Below, one piece after another: positions 20,496 through 21,326 of a stretch of 21,326 bases of DNA. Position 1 is the first letter of the stretch, and every line of letters starts with the position of its first letter. Made by a program: the position numbers and the translations under genes. The DNA is taken from positions 1 through 21,326 of the IMG/VR virus record IMGVR_UViG_3300013306_000061; one strand, written 5' to 3'. The notes beneath the pieces are model-generated. The model worked only from the letters and a program-made list of their open reading frames with translations, did no database searches and was not told the DNA's origin. The stretch is from a virus.

Positions 20496-20731
20496 TGGCA
20501 TACCCCCAGTCGCGTTCGATGAACGCAGAACTCAACGAGGGTGCGACCGACGGCAAGTACAAGAAGGTCATCGCGAACCGTGGTGGCGTCGTCGAGCCCA
20601 GCACCTACAAGAACCGGGTCGACCTCGACGGTCACTACTACGGCATCCACGAGGAGCCGGTCAAGATCCGTCCCGACGGCAAGGCCGTTCATACTCCGCT
20701 GTACGTGCCGACCGGTGAGGCGCAGTACTGA
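20495..20731 (+). CDS. hypothetical protein (78 aa)
   Basis: ATG 20495 overlaps the previous stop (TAATG), and its own stop overlaps the endolysin start (TGATG), so it is translated together with both. The product is mixed, with a Tyr/His-rich middle (STYKNRVDLDGHYYGIHEEPVKIR) and strands near the end (KAVHTPLYVPTG). No family was recognised. Its tight link to the endolysin could mean a role in lysis or late expression, but no membrane segment is present. Confidence 0.8.
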   Translation: MAYPQSRSMNAELNEGATDGKYKKVIANRGGVVEPSTYKNRVDLDGHYYGIHEEPVKIRPDGKAVHTPLYVPTGEAQY

Positions 20732-21326
20732 TGACCGTCTACAGCCAGAACGGCTACGTCGCCAACAACGTCGGGCTGACCAAGGTCTACACGGTCCCGA
20801 AGTCCAAGGTGAAGTTGCGTCTCCGCAAGGGCGACGTCGCTGCTGTCCTGCTGTACGTCGCGGCCTGGGTCGACCAGAACGTCGAGGACATCGACACCCG
20901 CGCGGGCGTCCGTGGCTTCGACGTGGCCGACGATTGGTCCTACGCTGAGCGCCCGATCCGGGGCCAGACGAAGACCCTCAGCAACCACTCCTCGGGCACG
21001 GCCATCGACATCAACGCCGTGCGCCATGGGCGTGGCGTCCACGGCACCTGGACCACCGCTCAGAAGGCCAAGATCCACGCCTTCCTGAAGACCCTCGACG
21101 GGGTCGTGCGCTGGGGCGAGGACTACTCCTCGGCCTCGGTCATCGACGGCATGCACTTCGAGATCGTCGGCTCCCCGGCCCAGGTCAAGGCGGTCGCCAA
21201 GAAGATCGGCAAGACGGGCTCCAAGAGCCGCACGGCCATCGCCTCGATCCTCGCGGTGCTGGCCCTCTCGGCTGCTGGGTACGGCGTCAACACGGCCACC
21301 AACCCTGGCCCGCCCGCCCCGAAGCC
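20731..21326 (+). CDS. M15-family peptidase endolysin, 3' end beyond window
   Basis: The frame is open to the last base, giving at least 198 residues. It shows the M15 D-Ala-type peptidase motifs: SNHSSGTAIDIN with zinc ligands H86 and D93, and DGMHFEIVGSP with catalytic D139 and zinc ligand H142 (D-x2-H as in the T5 endolysin). It cuts peptide bonds in the cell-wall cross-links and so breaks the host wall at the end of infection. Residues about 168-184 (RTAIASILAVLALSAAGY) are hydrophobic, followed by a Pro/Asn-rich stretch, so a membrane anchor or linker may come before a second domain. ATG 20731 overlaps the previous stop. Confidence 0.9.
   Translation, partial: MTVYSQNGYVANNVGLTKVYTVPKSKVKLRLRKGDVAAVLLYVAAWVDQNVEDIDTRAGVRGFDVADDWSYAERPIRGQTKTLSNHSSGTAIDINAVRHGRGVHGTWTTAQKAKIHAFLKTLDGVVRWGEDYSSASVIDGMHFEIVGSPAQVKAVAKKIGKTGSKSRTAIASILAVLALSAAGYGVNTATNPGPPAPK

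Overview
This window reads as part of the genome of a tailed phage that infects a high-GC actinobacterium, Streptomyces-like or a relative. The evidence is roughly two-thirds G+C (estimated by eye), almost all genes packed on one strand with ATGA, GTGA and TGATG junctions, no in-frame TTA codon seen, a WhiB-family regulator (a family found in actinobacteria and their phages), a phage-type replication set and an M15 peptidase endolysin. No ribosomal, tRNA or housekeeping genes were seen, and no integrase or portal/capsid gene, so lifestyle and morphology cannot be read from this piece. No stretch over 300 bases lacks a gene.

Layout. 1-4782: the 3' part of a SNF2-like helicase, several small unknown proteins, a MerR-like HTH protein and a gp32-like zinc-containing ssDNA-binding protein, ending at a strong hairpin. 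4888-9729: family A DNA polymerase, an unknown protein, a zinc-ribbon protein, a class II (B12-type) ribonucleotide reductase and a thioredoxin, ending at a second hairpin. 9821-17003: one long overlapping gene chain with RecA, a PD-(D/E)XK resolvase-like protein, WhiB, a Cas4-like Fe-S nuclease, a HAD nucleotidase-like protein, an RNA ligase, a dNMP kinase and a RuvC-like resolvase, plus small unknown and membrane proteins. 17088-18443: a SpoVS-domain protein and four very small basic, low-complexity proteins, ending at a third structured element. 18538-21326: unknown proteins, one convergent minus-strand gene, and the start of an endolysin that runs off the window.

Together the genes cover dNTP supply (reductase, thioredoxin, dNMP kinase, HAD nucleotidase), DNA synthesis (helicase, ssDNA-binding protein, polymerase), recombination (RecA, Cas4-like nuclease, two unrelated resolvase-type folds), RNA repair and host or phage gene control (WhiB, MerR-like HTH, SpoVS).

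The most striking signals are not genes. First, the tetramer AGCT is completely absent, and codon choice is visibly bent to avoid it. Second, the palindrome AACCGGTT marks four of the intergenic regions. Third, an inverted repeat of up to 23 pairs locks the ribosome-binding site and first start-codon base of the SpoVS gene. A probably leaderless minus-strand gene and a WhiB with altered cysteine spacing are also worth checking.
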